This document shows positions 41,669 to 52,163 of a DNA stretch of 64,000 nt, in pieces. This DNA comes from Septoria linicola (taxonomy: Eukaryota > Ascomycota > Dothideomycetes > Mycosphaerellales > Mycosphaerellaceae): positions 3,100,001 to 3,164,000 of the forward strand of contig CP099418.1 of assembly GCA_024114885.1 (NCBI GenBank), read 5' to 3'. The position numbers and the translations under genes were made by a program. The notes beneath the pieces were generated by a model that was not told where the DNA came from, ran no database searches, and saw only the letters and a list, made by a program, of their open reading frames with translations. The first letter of the stretch is position 1, and every line of letters begins with the position of its first letter.

Positions 41669-41828
41669 TCGAAGAGAAAAATGAGACAATGTTACTTTTC
41701 GATAGGATCGAGCGCGTCATTAAATCTTCGGATGTTGGGTATCTTTGTCATTCCTATACATTGCCCTTTCTCTTTCTCTCTCGATTTCTGTAACAGAGTG
41801 TTGATACATCAATGACTGTACAACAAGT

Positions 41829-43109
41829 CTAGTAAGAACTTTCCACACGATATGATGTTTCGTGATGGATGATCATTTGATCTGAATCGTCGCTTCTCTT
41901 TCGCGAGGTATAAGGGTCGAGCTGTGACCTCTTCTGTCGTGCTGGCGCGTCGCCGCGGACCATGACAGAATACTCGAGATGCCGCTCGGGTCGAAGGCGT
42001 GGACCGTCTCCGTCTGCTTGTGAAATGTGCGACTTGTTCATGGAGCGCAGTTGCACGCTGGCGTTGTGTGATCGACTTTCGGAGGCCGATGCTGTTGTGT
42101 TGCCGTACATGGTCATGAGTCCTCGAGACATGAACGCCCAGAGGAAAGACCGTAGACACGGGAAGGAGGCGGAGATGAGCGAGAAGCCCAGCGACACTTC
42201 TTGCCATGCAATGACTGGCGCAATGTCGATGCTGTCGTTTCCGTCATTGAGGAAATTGAAGTAGGATGCCGTTGTTGCAATCGAGAAGCCAATGACGATG
42301 AGGCGGAACATGTACACGAAGATCACGATGCGCTTCTTCGACGCCTTGAGCTGATTCTTGCTAATGAACCAGATGGGCATGGCCAAGATGATCAGCTCTG
42401 TGATGCCATCGAATGCCGTAATCACGGCCCAGCGGGCTGCCTGTGGATGGGATCAGCATTCTGCTCAATCGATCTTGTACAACCGTATGACATACATTCG
42501 CATCGCAGACCGCGTCTACGCTTGCAACCAAGCTCTCTTGTGGTCGACAGCCCGCCGAGCTCAGCAAAACTCCCAGCACTCCATATGCGATGGTGAAGGC
42601 GTACGAGACGCCAAAGAAGATGTTCTCCTTGTAGATATCGCCGGCGAAGATTCGGCGGGTGAAGACCAGGATCGAGAGTTTTGCTAAGCAGTGAGCAACG
42701 AAAGCAGGTATGCGGGATCCAAAGTACATCTACAACCTCATCAGCACGAGACCACAGCAGATTTGTGCTACCACTCTGGGGGGGGGGGGCTGTTGGAAAT
42801 TGTGGAGCGAGAAAGCACAAGATGTCAAATCTGTTTACATACCCTTGCAGCGTCACTCAATTCAGGAGTGGTCAAGGCGATCGATGCTACGCCTACGCCA
42901 TCTGACAGGGCTTGAAAGAGGAAGCCCCAATGCACCACAGTGGCCATGTAGCCTGCGCCCAGGATCAAGTCGTCCCACCATAGCAGATCCCATTTTCCAG
43001 TAAAGCGCGCAGCCAGACATAGTACGCTGTAGATGAGTGACAGAAAACTGGCTACCCACAGCCAGGAGCGTGAGTCGGTGCTCGTAGCAGTCGCAAACCC
43101 AGAGTCCAT
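41829..43109 (-). CDS. Pth11-like fungal rhodopsin-domain integral membrane protein
   Basis: Three exons, 43109..42843, 42729..42496 and 42440..41829, give 370 aa. Seven hydrophobic helices can be followed: WLWVASFLSLIYSVLCLAAR, DLILGAGYMATVVHWGFLFQ, FVAHCLAKLSILVFTRRIFA, ENIFFGVSYAFTIAYGVLGV, WAVITAFDGITELIILAMPI, KKRIVIFVYMFRLIVIGFSI and APVIAWQEVSLGFSLISASF with a closing CLRSFLWAF. The 'ARFTGKWDLLWWDDLILGAG' loop and the DGITELIILAMPIW helix are hallmarks of the fungal rhodopsin/Pth11-like domain, seen in GPCR-like surface sensors. There is no CFEM domain. The cytosolic tail (~100 residues) is Ser/Arg-rich with possible phosphorylation sites. Ligand and signalling partner are unknown. Confidence 0.83.
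42778..42789. repeat. 12-bp G/C homopolymer in an intron
   Basis: Twelve consecutive G on the forward strand (C12 in the transcript) within intron 1 (42730..42842) of the Pth11-like gene, about 50 nt upstream of the 3' splice site. The intron is 113 bp, twice the local norm. Confidence 0.9.
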
Positions 43110-44633
43110 TGCGCGGAAGCCGGGTCGAGGGACCGCATGGACGTACGATGGATAGAGAAGGTAAGAATAATTGATCAAGCCATCAACGACCACGACGACG
43201 ACGACGACGCAATGGGCGAAGTGGGCGCTGTTTGTACCTGCCGACGCCGCCGTAGATGGTAGTAGTGTGAAGAGAGGGTAGCATCACGCAAGACGCAGGA
43301 GGTTTGTCTACAGTGTACCGCTTTTGCATCCCACACACACACACTGCCTATCGTGCGGGTTCCATGCACCTGCAGCATAGGGTTCGTGCCAGAAGGCACG
43401 CCGTTGAGTGCTGTCAAGCCAGATTCTGAGCGTCCGGATCTGCACAGCAGAGCAGTGCGAACTCTGTGACGCGCGAGCCGTCCGTCAACCGTGGTGGAAA
43501 TGCAGGATCCCACGCATGAAGTCCGGGGAGGTGGCTCTGGGACAGGCAGATCGCACGGCAAACCTCGGATGAATCTGCTCACTGACCACACTTTGTTAAA
43601 TTGTGGTCCACTGAACCACACTCTTCACGTTGCATCCAATCCCGTCTCGGAATGCGCAAAGTATTTGTCCTCTCAAGGAAGCCTCCGTTCCCGTGCTGCC
43701 ATGAACCTACTGAGCTACTACTGCTGCTGCTGCTGCACCTTGGCCTTTTGAGTCTGCCGAAGCGCCATTCTTCTCCTGCCGTTCGCCCCGCGCGCCTTCC
43801 AGGTCATCGCCAGACGGAATGGCTGATGTGGCGTCGACATACGATACAGATGCTGGGAGCACCGGCGGTACAGCGCCAGATGGGAAATGCTCACCAGTGG
43901 CTGACATGTCACGCACCAGAACACTGAACGCAGACCTCGTGTGCAGCGAAATTTTGTTGAGCGTTGCTTCAGATGAAACCGCTAGAAGGAGTTTAGTTTC
44001 TCTTTGCTCTGCTTCCTTCGACACTATGACCGATAGACTTTGCGCGACTCGGAAGCAACAACTCGGGCCACTGCACCATGGATGACTGCTATGTGCGCTA
44101 CTGAACCAGCCGACTGTTAGCGACTCAGCATACGGCCTCTCAAGCAGCCAAGCAGGTGCCTGAGCGGACCCAAGCTGAAAGCTCTTACAAAGCGAACCAG
44201 GTTCATGGGCACACAATCTGAGAGTGCGCCGAAAGCTAGGGTCGACAACGTGCAGTAGTGAACGGCATTGATCTCTGCGAACAGTCACGGCGGTCCATAC
44301 GCTGGGGTGCAATTGCAGGAGCCGAGCTTCGCGAGTGGGCATTGGCATGCCGTGCACGCTCTCACTTTCGCGCGATGGCTCATCGTGGCATCCTGGCGTG
44401 CTCTGCGTGGCATCTCGCATGGCAAAGGAGATGGACGATCGTCTCTACCAGGTGGGTCTGAGCTTCCCTCCTTCCGGAAGGAGCGTTCGACGTTGCATTC
44501 TCTAGAGCTTGGTCCCTGCCTTGACGACTTTAGTTCTGTCTTTCCGTTCTTCATCTTTGCGCGTAGCATAGTATCGCATTGTTCAAACTTTTTGCCCCTT
44601 GGTGGCCGCGATCTTGGGCTGGTATTCTTCAAG
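43110..44633. other. Long region between divergent genes; one weak reverse frame only
   Basis: 1.5 kb without a gene I can support. It contains a (GAC)n run at about 43190-43209 just upstream of the Pth11-like start, and a GCTGCT run at 43725-43736. A reverse frame at 43707..44420 (237 codons) ends in natural-looking sequence (SGDDLEGARGERQEKNGASA) but begins Arg/Ser/Cys-rich, with no homology I recognise, so it is not called. The right end holds the permease promoter and a CT-rich leader. Confidence 0.4.
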
Positions 44634-46552
44634 ATGCAGAACGTACAACTAGACGATTATCAGAAGGACCAGGCGTTCGCGGAGAGGGATGTGGACCTTG
44701 ATGCCGACAGCGATGTCCAGCAGGTCCAGGCAAGGAATTATGACCCGCAGAATGGTTAGCATCTACGTTGGGTTGTGCGCGACAGTTGTTGACGGTATGA
44801 TGTACAGATCAACGGGACATGAAAAGATTGGGCAAGAAGCAAGAGTTGAAGGTGAGCGGAATCGAATGAGCATCAAGAATCGCCATAGACTGACATGCGG
44901 CCAGCGTCGATTCCGATTCTTCTCCGTTGTTGGATTCGTGGTCGTTCTTGGTCTTACGTGGGAATTCTCCCTCACAACACTGGTCTTCAACCTTGGAAAC
45001 GGCGGAACTGCTGGCGCGATATGGCTTGTGCTCGTTGTCTGCTGCTGCATGTTCTTTGTCATGTTGTCCATGGCTGAGTTAGCAAGTATGGCTCCGACCT
45101 CTGGAGGACAGGTAAGAAAGGATCAGATCAAGTACAGTGATGGAGACGACATGTACTAACTTGTGAGCAGTATCGTAAGCGAATTTCGCCTCTTTCTGAC
45201 AGCTACCACTAACACATCCAGATTGGGTCTCTGAATTCGCACCACCGCATCTGCAACGGCCGCTCTCGTACGCTGTCGGTTGGCTCTGCGCTCTGGGTTG
45301 GCAATGTGCCATGCCGACTGTAGCCTTTATTGGAGCTCAGCAGGTACTGGCCCTCATTGTCATCTCGACCGATGGAGCCTACGCGCCGCAAGGATGGCAC
45401 GCGTCGCTCATGACGATGGCATTCGTCCTATCGGCCATTTCATTCAACACATTTGCCATTGGAAAGCTTCCGGTTCTCGAGGGATTGGCTGTCGTCCTCC
45501 ACGTTTTCGGCTTTTTCGCCTTCATTGTCATCATGTGGGTGATGGGTCCACGAGCTGATGCCCAGCTCACCTTTACGCAATTCACAGACGCAAATGCCTG
45601 GGGCAGTGTTGGACTGGCGACCATGATTGGCATGGTCGGACCTACCACGACTTACCTTGGAGCTGATAGCGCCGTCCATTTGGCTGAGGAGCTGAAGGAT
45701 GCCAGCTACGTGCTTCCCCGAGCAATGTTCTCAGCGGCCATTATCAACTACATCTCCGGGTTCGTGATGACTGTGACTTTCATGTTCAACCTTGGCGACC
45801 TCGACACTATTCTGGAATCGACTACCGGACAGCCGTGGGTTGCAGCGCTCTATGCCATTACAGGATCCAAGGCTGGTACCATTGTTCTCATTGTGATCAT
45901 GACAGTCATGGTAGGCTCATCAGTTACTTCAGCATGCATCATCGCTAACATGATCAAAGTACTTCTTCTGCGCCGTCAACCAGGTCACCACGAGCTCCAG
46001 ACAGGTCTTTGCCTTTGCTCGTGACAAGGGCCTTCCCTTCCACGAATTCCTGTCGCGCGTGCGATCCAACGGCGTGCCTGCCAACTCGGTCTACGTCACG
46101 CTGGTCTTCACATGCCTCCTCGCGCTGATCATCATCGGCTCGACCGCAGCCTTCAACATCATTCTGTCTGTCTCGGCAACTGGACTCTTCACCAGCTACT
46201 TGGTCGTCATCATCACTGTTCTGGCGAAGAGATTCCGCGGAGAGAAGTTTCCACCATCGCGCTTCAGCCTCGGAAGATGGGGAGCACTGGTCAACATCAT
46301 CGCCATCTGCTTCCTGATCGTCGCCTATGTCTTCCTCTTCTTCCCAGCAGTTCCAAACCCCGACCCAGCCGGAATGAACTGGGCTGTACTTGTGTAAGTC
46401 GTCACTACTACCGAGAGTTCACCTTGAAACAAATGCTGATAGTCTCTAATAGATACGGTGTCGTGGTTGTCTTCGCCTTTGTCTGGTACTTTGTGCGGGG
46501 ACGTCACGAGTACGACGGTCCAGTCAGTTATGTGCGCAAAGAATACGAGTAA
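44634..46552 (+). CDS. GABA/choline-type amino acid permease (APC superfamily) with a 4-nt micro-exon
   Basis: A 12-helix plasma-membrane permease for GABA, choline or related amines. Seven exons, 44634..44754, 44808..44851, 44905..45111, 45171..45174, 45222..45910, 45960..46393 and 46453..46552, give 532 aa. Motifs in order: the cytosolic DQRDMKRLGKKQEL, then RRFRFFSVVGFVVVLGLTWE, helix-2/3 MLSMAELASMAPTSGGQYHW VSEFAP (spanning the micro-exon), AVGWLCALGWQCAMP, MVGPTTTYLGADSAVHLAEE, MYFFCAVNQVTTSSRQVFAF with ARDKGLPFHEFLSRV, and PPSRFSLGRWGALVNIIAIC. The exon TATC (45171-45174) supplies the Tyr codon and the first base of His in GGQYHW; skipping it would break the frame. The QVTTSSRQVFAFARDKGLPF block is a family hallmark. 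Substrate remains open. Confidence 0.92.
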
Positions 46553-46610
46553 AGTGTATCATGACCCCAGAAGGAATTGAATAGATATATACCCAGTACT
46601 CGAATCAACG

Positions 46611-47394
46611 TTAGACGATTTTGTCTTTGTATGTTTGCGGTTTTGGCTGCGTGGTCTTGAACGACTCCCGAGTTTCTTGCTGCTCCGACCACTCCAGAAG
46701 TTTGGGATACTTTTCTTTCCATTCGTGATCCGGAAATCTGAGCTTCATGAAACCAAGCACACTGCAGATGGCTATATCGGCGATGGAGAGAGAATCTCCA
46801 ATGATATAAGTTCCTTGTCTGGTCTCAACCCTACACAGTGAGGCCAATACGTTAGTCCAACAGTTCAGCGGAGGTCAGCATGTGTCGAGCTGCAGTTTGA
46901 CGCACCAGGTGTTGAGAGCTTGCAAACCTCCGTCCACTTTCCTCGTCTGTCTTGCAGCCCAGGGCTCCGACTGCTTATCTGCGTCTCGATTTCGTTCCCA
47001 TATGCTCAGTACGAGAGCATCACACATGCCTAGCAAATTAGTTGAGGTGTGAAAAACCAATGAGCAACAATTACATACCATCGGTCACGACCTCAATCTG
47101 CTTCGCTAGCAGCCTTTCATCCTCGCCTCTGGGGATCATCGGTGGGTCGGGATGTTTGACCTCGAGCCATTCTAAAATGAAGCTACTTTCGTAGATGGCC
47201 TTGCCAGTCTCGTTATTAATGAGCACGGGCAGCTTCTCCAAAGGATTGTATTGTGGTGTTTTGCTGTCGCTGTCCCATGGCACTTCGGTCTGTAGGGTAA
47301 GTGGTATGTTCTTCTCGGCGAGGACGATGCGGACTTTTCGAGCATAAGGCGACGGAGTTGCTGAGATCAGAGTGTACACGCCTTTGTTAACCAT
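46611..47394 (-). CDS. Glutathione S-transferase
   Basis: A cytosolic two-domain GST. Three exons, 47394..47079, 47029..46906 and 46830..46611, give 219 aa with introns of 49 and 75 bp. ATG 47394 opens MVNKGVYTLISATPSPYARK. The thioredoxin-like domain continues VRIVLAEKNIPLTLQTEVPW, PLEKLPVLINNETGKAIYES (the cis-Pro and the GSH-gripping E-S pair) and FILEWLEVKHPDPPMIP. The helical domain has MCDALVLSIWERNRDADKQS and, after intron 2, YIIGDSLSIADIAICSVLGF, the N-capping box and hydrophobic staple conserved in GSTs. The SPYARK segment places a Ser as probable active-site residue. Bacterial-like and plant-like fungal GSTs share this plan; substrate is unknown. It shares a 197-bp divergent promoter with EFM7. 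Confidence 0.92.
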
Positions 47395-47591
47395 TTGGAT
47401 AGAGTGCAGAGGATAAATGCTTGACAAAGTGCAATAATAATGCTAGTTCTTTTGTTACCTCTTCGACATGACATAACATGAGGGGACAAGCCGCATTAGC
47501 TGCGAAGCTCGGTTCATAGGCTTTCCTTCTGACCATGCGCTTCGACATGTACATAGTCATCATACACCAAACCTTGTGAATTGCGACCAAG

Positions 47592-48550
47592 ATGCCCTTG
47601 ACCGACCTGGTCAAGGTCATACCGGCAGAAGTCGCAGAGGAAGATGAGCTGGACATCTTCGCCTTCGCCGCGGGGCTTATTTTCCCAGATGACTTGCGCA
47701 ATATGCATGGCGATAGCGGGAGCATAATCGTCTACAAGAGCGCACGATTCGGCAACATTGAGCTGCGTGTGGCTGATGTTGTGGAAGAAGACGCTCGCAA
47801 GAGGTTTCCGCAATATTTGTGGAATGCAAGTCTCAAGATGAGCGAGTTGATCTCAAGTCCGCCAGATTCGCGGTGGGATGTCGAAAATCAGCGAGTCCTT
47901 GAGCTCGGAGCAGGTGCGGTCCGCGTCATGTGCCGTGCTGTGTGCCCTCTTTGCGCACAGCAGCAGAGGCAGCAACAGTACAGGAAATGAATTGGCTGAT
48001 AGACTCGTCGACGGTAGGTACAGGACTCGCTGGCATCGTCGCCGCCCTGGCGGGATCACGAGAGTCCATAATATCTGACTATCCTTCCGACGAAGTGTTG
48101 GACAACATTCGCAACAACACAACCCATGCACTTCCCGCCGACACAGCCACTCGTGCGCGAGTACAAGGCTATGCTTGGGGTGATACCGACTCCGATTTTG
48201 CTCGGGACAATGCGCACTCATTCCAGCGCATCATGGCTGCTGATTGCTTCTGGATGCCTGTCCAGCATGCACATTTGGTGAAATCTATGCTGCATATGCT
48301 CAGTCTGCCTCCCGAAGCAAGGGTTCTGGCCATCGCAGGTTTCCACACCGGCCGTGCAAATTTAGCTGCGTTCTTCGACGAAGCTGTAGCACAAGGTTTG
48401 GAAATGGAGGACATCTACGAGGAGGATGCTGATGGTGTGCGTAGAGAATGGCTGCCAGAACGAGACGGCGGCTTCGAGAATCATACTGAACGCAAGCGGT
48501 GGCTGGTTATTGCTGTGCTCAAGAGGGGCCAACAGACTGCAACCAAGTAG
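47592..48550 (+). CDS. EFM7: EFM7/NNT1-type protein N-terminal and lysine methyltransferase
   Basis: Efm7 (earlier Nnt1) methylates the N-terminal Gly and adjacent Lys of translation elongation factor eEF1A. Two exons, 47592..47913 and 48018..48550, give 284 aa; the intron (104 bp) falls inside the SAM-binding glycine loop, VLELGAGTGLAGIVAALAGS. Before it come DDLRNMHGDSGSIIVYKSAR and PQYLWNASLKMSELISSPPD, where the W-x(2)-S-x-K-M region is typical of the seven-beta-strand METTL21/Nnt1 group. After it come SIISDYPSDEVLDNIRNN (post-loop acidic residue), VQGYAWGDTDSDF and FQRIMAADCFWMPVQHAHLV, followed by AGFHTGRANLAAFFDEAV. Substrate is assigned by family; the motif set makes it fairly secure. 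Confidence 0.9.
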
Positions 48551-49269
48551 TGACGCGGCCGCTCCAGCTCAATGCATACGAAGTCCACCGCATCAATCTT
48601 GCGTCAGGCAAGAGGCTGGTGTACGGCTAGTTGCTTGAATGAATATCTGCTACAAGACTGCGCCTTGATGCTCCCGGCAATCGACTGTGCTCTGTAACAC
48701 CCTCAACTCTGGCTTGCTGCGTACCTGGATATCGAGATCTGGGACATCGTGACTGCTACCACAATTGGCAAGGCCGGTTCGCGCGCTATCCGCGAGCTTG
48801 TTAGCACCCACGGGTATCACGCCGAATGTCACAATACCCCTCGAGCAGGCCAGGCGTGCTAAACGACTCGAAGATGCGCCCATCTCTCCAACTAGATGTC
48901 CATCTCCAGTCTGTAAACTTATCTTGTGTCAAGGCAGCACCGCATTGAGCTAAGGGTCGGGCAAGGCGCACTGCGCACTGCGCTCATTATGAAGGACTGA
49001 CAATGAGGCACAGGGTCGTGCGAACGCCTTGTCTGCCCACGGATACTTGCACAGGTCGCGCAAACACGCACGCTCGAGCCAGACTTGGCACATGTTCTTA
49101 TTGTTGAGCAACTCGACACAGCGACAATGTCAATCGCGCTATGACCTGGTCGACTAGTAGGCCAGTCAAATACTAATGCAGGTGAACAGCTCGCTCTCCT
49201 AGACTCGAATATCTCAGACATCCCACCCAGGTCGAAAGCGACAATCAATCCGCGGAGAAGTTCTGAACA
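48551..49269. other. Intergenic region, no gene seen
   Basis: 719 bp between two forward genes with only short frames of mixed composition. A direct pattern CGCACTGCGCACTGCGCT occurs at about 48969-48986. Nothing else is supported. Confidence 0.4.
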
Positions 49270-51787
49270 ATGACTGATGTAGTACGAACATGTGAGCTGG
49301 CAGCTCAGAAGCTATACTCTGAATGTGAGATTTGATACTCACGATATCAAGCTCTTCTAACATGGTCTTGTTGCAGGTCGAGAGCGACTCAGCGCTTGGC
49401 CACTCCTGCTGGGCACTCTTCGAACAATGTGCAACGTTTTAGGAGAGCTCGACGAAGTGGTTCAAGCACGATGCATTGGTCAAAGCGGCTCAGGACTAGA
49501 GAATTCCATGGATAGATGCAAACGGCTTCTGGACCAGATTGATCGCTCCCTACCGGACATCATCGAACAGGCGGGAAGAGGACTGAAACTTGTGGATCAT
49601 GAGGCCGAAGCCAAATACGTTCTATCACAACTGCGTGCACTGTACATGACGCTGACGCCTGCTGAAGGGAGGACACATGCTGGTGAGCCCGTTGGCCGGT
49701 TGGTGACCACCTCTTTCATTTTGGACGATAGATGGCCTCCCGGGAAGGACAGTGCAATCTCGTCGATGCCCGATAGTGAGAGTCCACGGGATGAACGGCA
49801 TTCCGACTTGTACACTTCATCGCCCACGAATGGACGCGAAGCAAGCGATGAGAAGGAGGTGTACTTCCAGCGACCTTGCCGAAGCAATTCTTCAGCAAGT
49901 ATTGGTTCTGACATCAGCTGGTGCACTGCACTGTGCGGTCCGGAGACGCCTCGTTTCCGTTCAGAGACACTCGATCGCGTCGCGCATCTGGTAGAGCCAG
50001 ATACATTGTGCGATCGGTCTGCCCAGTTATGCAGTGACGAGATTCTAGCTGACAGCATCAGCCTCCGCATTGGCCTGCATGTATTATCACACAGTGGGTC
50101 CGATATTGTCTTTGCTTCTACACCAGGAGCCCGCACCAACGATGATGGCTGTGCGAGTGGAGTGAAGAAAGAAGCACTCAGCTTGAGGTATGCGGTTACG
50201 AAACACGGCGACCTGCGCGAGCGTACAACAGCGACTGGAAAGCCAGCGCTACCCCGAAGACCACCTCCACCAGTGCCACGCTCAGCAAAGCATGACAGCC
50301 GTGGCATGCACTCAGCGGTAACCACTTCTCCCGCGAGGCTTGCTCATGAAGGAGATGAGAAACGACCAAGAGTACAGGCTTTGGAGCAACGCATCTCGAA
50401 TGGGCCTTGCGATGTTTCCTCAATCATCCAAAGGTCGTCCTCACTGCCACCACAATCACTTCGACCGGGCAAAAGGCCAACTCGAGCAGGCAGCAAAGAT
50501 AAAATCGATTTGGCCTCCATATCCTTACTAGCGGAACATCGTGTGCAAGCTATTATACACAGTTGGAATCGTCGGCACTGGGACGAAGCAGAGCTGCTTC
50601 TTCAAGAGCACCTGAAGATCTGTGCAGTGATGAAGGACCAGGACCTTGCCGGCCGTGTACAGCATTTGCTGGCAGTCTGTGCAAGCTTTCGAGGAGAGTG
50701 GCAAGAAGCCATGGCAAGATTCATCGCCAATTTCCGAAAGCCGCTGAACAGTAGCGAAGATATTGACACTGGAGTTTGTGCCGCTGCATACTGGCTTGGC
50801 GATTTGTATGCCATGCAGAATAGAACGACTGACGCACTGTTGGCTTATGCCATCGCAGGGTATAATCCACTCGCTGATGCTTCTCAGGCTACTACGTCGC
50901 AGGAAGCAATCAGAGCAGAGCGGGCTACTATGAGGCTGGGAGTCTCACAAGCAGCCCTCAACCAACAATGGCAAGACAACGACACTCGTCGCGAATGGTC
51001 AACAGACAGATCGCAACCCCGAGATCGTCAGCGCGGAAGTTGCGCAGGTATTCCTGGATCACCAAGTCAGAACGATGCACAGCGAAGCCTCCAACCAGGT
51101 ACTGGAAAATCACACGTGTCGAATGGACTATGTTGCAGGAGGAGGTGGTCTGTCAGGAATAGCACTTTTGCAACAACAGGCGCTCATGCTGTCGTCTGAA
51201 TCGTTCAAGCCCTCTAGCAGCTGGCCACTACCTTTCGACCCTCTCTTTTCGCTGGAGAACGTTCGCCAGGGCCGAGTGCTTCCTTTTGAGACGGACATGC
51301 TAGCATCTCGCATATTCACTCCTCGCGCAAGCGCATTGGCCTTGCACAAGCTGGAGTGGCGCTTCTACAAGGACGTCACTTGGCTCATCACCGCCATGCG
51401 GAGATGTCTTCGCACCCTCGAGATGGGATACTCGAAGTTGTTGATGCCCGTGGAGCGAGATGGATGTGTCGCCGGAGTTCCATGCAGCAAAGGCTTGCCA
51501 CAACCCGCTACTTCACCCTTGACTTGCTAAGGCACCCTTGGCGTTCAGACTATTACGGAGTTGCCGCCTGCTCGGGCGAGGGCGGGCTCAGATCGTCTAG
51601 AGTCTTGAAGGCGGACGAGCTGGGCATAAGCAGCAGTGGCGTGCACTGTAAGGAGAGTAAGAGAGTGCGAAAGTTGATCAGAGAGCAAATTGAGCTTGCA
51701 TCTGCTGCGAGAATGCCAGGCGAGCAGTGGCAGATCGTCGAGCATTGCGATGTAGGCACTGTCCCTAGCAAGACTCCGTACGATTAA
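49270..51787 (+). pseudogene. Large unknown fungal protein whose reading frame breaks twice
   Basis: A 55-nt first exon (49270..49324, MTDVVRTCELAAQKLYSE) joins by a 52-bp intron to 49377 and continues RERLSAWPLLLGTLRTMCNV LGE-, giving a helical N-terminal domain, a Ser/Pro-rich centre with a PRRPPPPVPRS motif (about residue 310), and a helix-pair region from about 50540 (AIIHSWNRRHWDEAELLLQE, AAYWLGDLYAMQNRTTDALL) that looks TPR-like. At about 50996-51007 the protein-like reading moves to the +1 frame (QQTDRNPEIVSAEVAQVFLD ... WPLPFDPLFSLENVRQGRVL), and at about 51432-51436 it returns to the first frame (ILEVVDARGARW ... ATTRYFTLDLLRHPW), ending at TAA 51787. No splice signals explain either change. 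The gene is either a recent pseudogene or carries two single-base sequence errors. Function unknown. Confidence 0.55.
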
Positions 51788-52163
51788 GTCAAGTATTGTA
51801 GGATGGCTACACAACAGATTAGAGAGACATACCATACTACAGCATCGTTTGCAGTCATACAAATTAGTGATGCACTTGCACTCCCGCACTCTACCAAGCA
51901 CAAGCCCATTGACGACGACTGTGGTCTACAGCTGACTCGTGTATCGCCGTTAGTGATGGGAGCGCAATGTGTAGTGGTAAAATTGGAGGCTGGGTCGAAT
52001 GTTCGTCACCCCCTCACGATCGTCTTCTCTGTCATTCAAGAGGTCTTGCGCCGGACGGAACCATGCCCTTCCGCACCTTGCTGACCGAATGGCGCGTTGC
52101 TGATTGACTAAAATCTGACCTGTGACTTCCTTTGCGCATGTAAACTCTTAACAACCAGTCAAG
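51788..52163. other. Intergenic region upstream of the EBP-like gene
   Basis: 376 bp. A forward frame 51803..52084 has no supporting feature. The last 30 bp before ATG 52164 (TTAACAACCAGTCAAG) fit a 5' UTR. Confidence 0.4.

Noticed and set aside
43707..44420. 237-codon reverse frame between the Pth11-like and permease genes
   Set aside because: Only the last third looks natural; the start is Cys/Arg/Ser-rich, there is no domain, and a GCT repeat contributes the tail. Transcript evidence would be needed.
45959..45983. A possible 25-bp intron in the permease
   Set aside because: It restores the frame but is too short to splice. A 49-bp intron at 45911-45959 also restores frame and yields the family motif FFCAVNQVTTSSRQ.
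49597..50325. 242-codon reverse frame
   Set aside because: Antisense to the forward unknown gene; composition is Ser/Arg/Cys-rich without features.
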